Below are positions 30,200 through 31,988 of a stretch of 31,988 bases of DNA, piece by piece (position 1 is the stretch's first letter; every line of letters starts with the position of its first letter). Made by a program: the position numbers and the translations under genes. The notes under the pieces are model-generated. The model did not search any database, had not been told where the DNA came from, and was given only the letters and a program-made list of their open reading frames with translations. The stretch lies in NCBI GenBank assembly GCA_964572225.1, contig CAZNFR010000036.1, forward strand, positions 1 to 31,988, in the 5' to 3' direction. This stretch comes from CAZNFR01 sp964572225 (GTDB taxonomy: Bacteria > Bacteroidota > Bacteroidia > Bacteroidales > GCA-2748055).

Positions 30200-31143
30200 A
30201 TTTCCTCCTCTATGTGGTATTCATTTCTGGATGCAGAACTTCTTGCGATCAATTCACCGATGAATCCTCCTACAAAAAGAAGGGTTCCGATGATCATGGC
30301 GGTGAGTGCCAGGAAAAAATAGGGACTTTCGGTTATCAAAATAGTTCTTATCCCTTTCTTCAGATAATACAGCTTTTGAGCTCCAAGCCAGGAAGCGGCC
30401 AGGAAGCCTATAAGAAACATAAGGGTACCTAGAGTACCAAACATATGCATGGGCCTCTTTCCAAATTTGGAAATAAAACTGATGGTTAGAAGGTCCAGGA
30501 AGCCGTTAATAAAGCGCTCGAGTCCAAATTTTGTCACTCCGTACTTTCTTTTCTGATGTCTAACCACCATCTCTCCAATGCGATCGAATCCGGCCTTTTT
30601 GGCGATTACCGGAATGTACCGGTGCATTTCACCGTACACTTCAATGGATCTGACTACCTTTATACGATATATTTTTAATCCGCAGTTAAAATCATGAAGT
30701 CGAATTCCGGTTACAACCCTGGCGGTCCAGTTAAAAAATTTACTGGGAATAGTTTTTGAAACCGGATCATAGCGTTTTTTCTTCCATCCTGAAACCAGAT
30801 CCAGATTTTCATCCCTTAATTTTTTGATCAATAAAGGGATTTCATCCGGGCTGTCCTGGAGGTCAGCATCCATCGTTATAACCGATTCTCCCGATGAAGC
30901 AGCAAAACCCACATGGAGTGCAGCCGATTTTCCGTAGTTTCTGCGAAAACGAATTGCCTTCACGTTAGGATCCTTATCTCGAATGCTGCGGATTACCTCC
31001 CATGAACCATCCTTGCTTCCGTCATCCACAAAGATAATTTCGTATCCAATCGAATGTTCTTCACAAACACGTTTGATCCACTCACTTAACTCGGGTAATG
31101 ACTCTTCTTCATTAAACAGTGGGATGACAACAGAAAGATCCAT
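30196..31143 (-). CDS. Glycosyltransferase family 2, polyprenyl-phosphate type (DPM1/GtrB-like)
   Basis: A 315-residue GT2 enzyme with two C-terminal membrane helices. The N-terminus is MDLSVVIPLFNEEESLPELS with VDDGSKDGSW (about 40-49), the DxD motif in ITMDADLQDSPDEI (about 89-102) and RFRRNYGKSAALHVGF (about 67-82), all marks of dolichyl/undecaprenyl-phosphate sugar transferases. The helices lie at about 234-256 (LGTLMFLIGFLAASWLGAQ) and 270-295. These enzymes load a sugar onto undecaprenyl phosphate at the inner face of the membrane, for later flipping and use. Nine bases separate it from the DUF4199 gene; its TGA overlaps the proposed CTG start of the GT4 gene. Confidence 0.92.
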   Translation of the reverse strand: MDLSVVIPLFNEEESLPELSEWIKRVCEEHSIGYEIIFVDDGSKDGSWEVIRSIRDKDPNVKAIRFRRNYGKSAALHVGFAASSGESVITMDADLQDSPDEIPLLIKKLRDENLDLVSGWKKKRYDPVSKTIPSKFFNWTARVVTGIRLHDFNCGLKIYRIKVVRSIEVYGEMHRYIPVIAKKAGFDRIGEMVVRHQKRKYGVTKFGLERFINGFLDLLTISFISKFGKRPMHMFGTLGTLMFLIGFLAASWLGAQKLYYLKKGIRTILITESPYFFLALTAMIIGTLLFVGGFIGELIARSSASRNEYHIEEEI

Positions 31144-31152
31144 ACCTATAAT

Positions 31153-31686
31153 TTATTGCACACCCTGAAAGGGGTCTTTGGGTTCTTTTTTTATGGCAGC
31201 AGCAGCAATCAGCGCTATAATCGTACCTAACAGGGTAGTAAATAAGGTTCCGAAACCTATTATGAACCCGGGATTTTGGAAACGAGCCTGACGGGCCATT
31301 TGGGTTTCCACCATTTCGGGCGACATCCCTCTTTCGAGAAGTGTGTCTTCGGCCACCCTGCGGCCTAACTCAATTAAATCGGTGTTTATATGATAGACGT
31401 ATAGATAGCTAAATGCAGAACTGAACAATCCAACCAGAAAGGCAACCAATACCCCAAATCCGAGGGCTTTCTGATAGGAAATCAGATCCTCATTGTATTC
31501 CTTGCGAAAAGAATACATAGCATAAATCATACCCGCAAAAGTGATTATGATACCTCCATATCTGGAAATGCCGGAGTAAAAATTCCCGGTAATATCCAGA
31601 ACTATGGAAAGAAGAATAAGGATACCCAGGAAAATCCCTGAGTAAATCAAGGCAGGAGTTAAGGTTTTCCTGATAAAAGTATTCAT
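31153..31686 (-). CDS. DUF4199 membrane protein
   Basis: A 177-residue protein with four predicted membrane segments: about 12-32 (LIYSGIFLGILILLSIVLDI), 43-60 (YGGIIITFAGMIYAMYSF), 73-95 (LGFGVLVAFLVGLFSSAFSY) and 140-164 (FIIGFGTLFTTLLGTIIALI), with an amphipathic loop TDLIELGRRVAEDTLLERGM between the third and fourth. This topology and the SYQKALGFGVLVAF phrase match DUF4199, found almost only in Bacteroidota. The function is unknown; it is often upstream of a GT2 gene, as here. It is first in the operon; a -7 element TATCTTTG lies at 31776-31783. Confidence 0.85.
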   Translation of the reverse strand: MNTFIRKTLTPALIYSGIFLGILILLSIVLDITGNFYSGISRYGGIIITFAGMIYAMYSFRKEYNEDLISYQKALGFGVLVAFLVGLFSSAFSYLYVYHINTDLIELGRRVAEDTLLERGMSPEMVETQMARQARFQNPGFIIGFGTLFTTLLGTIIALIAAAAIKKEPKDPFQGVQ

Positions 31687-31775
31687 GGCTTGGCTATTAA
31701 GGTTTAGATATCGGGGTGATTATTTTCCATGAGAAATGCTCCAATTATATAAAAACCCTTGGGCAGAGTTTGATT

Positions 31776-31783
31776 CAAAGATA
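31776..31783 (-). promoter_or_regulatory. Probable -7 element of the DUF4199-glycosyltransferase operon
   Basis: TATCTTTG on the minus strand matches TAnnTTTG, 89 bases upstream of the ATG at 31686. There is no TTTG at the usual spacing upstream, so support is partial. Confidence 0.35.
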
Positions 31784-31867
31784 AGGCATTTCAGAAATAA
31801 TTTCGGCCTTGTCCCAATATTTTGCGGTAAATCCGTTTCATGTTTCGCAAACATAAAGGTATTTTTC

Positions 31868-31886
31868 AGGATGGATCCACCATCCT
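31868..31886. repeat. Inverted repeat upstream of the SRP RNA promoter
   Basis: AGGATGG (31868-31874) and CCATCCT (31880-31886) are perfect reverse complements around a 5-base spacer. A second short palindrome, CAAAAT/ATTTTG (31889-31894/31897-31902), overlaps the -33 TTTG. Neither is followed by a T run, so terminator function is unlikely; an operator is possible. Confidence 0.4.
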
Positions 31887-31898
31887 ACCAAAATCAAT

Positions 31899-31930
31899 TT
31901 TGTAAGGATGAAATAAATATATTACTTTTG
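31899..31930 (+). promoter_or_regulatory. Promoter of the SRP RNA gene
   Basis: TTTG (31899-31902) and TACTTTTG followed by C (31923-31930) are 20 bases apart, an exact Bacteroidota consensus. The predicted start is near 31936, at the 5' end of the SRP RNA. Confidence 0.72.
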
Positions 31931-31935
31931 CACTC

Positions 31936-31988
31936 CGGGCAAGTCTCATACGACCAGCTCCTGCTGAACTCCCCCAGGACCGGAAGGT
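31936..31988 (+). ncRNA. ffs: Signal recognition particle RNA (4.5S-like), 5' part
   Basis: The last 53 bases run from the predicted transcription start and end in CAGGACCGGAAGGT (31975-31988). This matches the conserved helix-8 region of bacterial SRP RNA, CAGGxCCGGAAGG, with the GGAA tetraloop bound by Ffh. The preceding CTGCTGAACTCCCCCAGGAC is, as I recall it, characteristic of Bacteroidota SRP RNA, where AGCAAGG follows. The 3' half is outside the window. SRP RNA with Ffh guides membrane proteins to SecYEG. A strong consensus promoter fits a highly expressed RNA gene. Confidence 0.8.

Noticed and set aside
1..31988. A defence island, CRISPR array, toxin-antitoxin pair or biosynthetic cluster
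   Set aside because: I found no spaced direct repeats, no Cas, restriction, toxin or large synthase genes; gene content is core metabolism, envelope and translation.

Overview
The window looks like ordinary core chromosome from a member of the Bacteroidota, most likely a free-living Bacteroidia. It carries a type IX secretion protein (PorT), a TamL-type lipoprotein Omp85, a short S21 protein and a UbiE/MenG methyltransferase. Promoters fit the Bacteroidota primary sigma factor form TTTG-N(17-21)-TAnnTTTG, and Shine-Dalgarno sequences are weak before most genes. A run of 10 Ns at 29450-29459 shows a scaffolded draft or metagenome assembly. I see no CRISPR array, complete insertion sequence, prophage or defence island.

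Layout. Positions 1-2213 (all minus) hold a translation block read as rpsU - xerC-like recombinase - hpf - tRNA-Thr(TGT) - tRNA-Tyr(GTA) - tRNA-Gly(TCC) - tRNA-Thr(GGT) - tuf; only the first 10 bases of tuf are inside the window. Positions 2363-8445 (minus) hold a helix-hairpin-helix protein, a neurotransmitter:sodium symporter, class II fructose-bisphosphate aldolase and TamL. Positions 8523-10779 hold a TrmH-family rRNA/tRNA methyltransferase (plus), convergent with porT and ubiE (minus). Positions 10827-13519 hold a strong G-quadruplex motif, a short-chain dehydrogenase / Ldh_2 dehydrogenase pair (plus) and a nitroreductase (minus). Positions 13949-19708 (plus) hold a large secreted BNR/VPS10-like beta-propeller protein, a 42-residue lipoprotein, an outer-membrane barrel protein and gapA. 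Positions 19834-21470 (minus) hold a MacB/FtsX-type permease and a SiaC/DUF1987 protein. Aconitase (plus) and a KefB-type cation:proton antiporter (minus) follow. Positions 25946-28928 (plus) form an operon of a LuxC-like acyl-CoA reductase, a pRiA4b ORF-3-like protein, miaA and a Nudix hydrolase. Positions 28923-31686 (minus) form an operon of a DUF4199 membrane protein and two glycosyltransferases, the second split by the assembly gap. The window ends inside the SRP RNA gene (ffs).

How the genes fit together: central carbon metabolism (fba, gapA, acn), envelope biogenesis and secretion (tamL, porT, glycosyltransferases), quinone synthesis (ubiE), translation (tRNAs, tuf, rpsU, hpf, miaA, ffs) and ion/solute transport. 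The points most worth a second look are a glycosyltransferase that seems to start at CTG overlapping the upstream stop, a 127-base segment beside the gap that breaks the same gene exactly at an A run, a G-quadruplex next to a promoter, a hairpin in the leader of the tRNA-tuf operon, and a SiaC-like protein with Ser in place of the regulatory Thr. None amounts to a convincing new multi-gene system.
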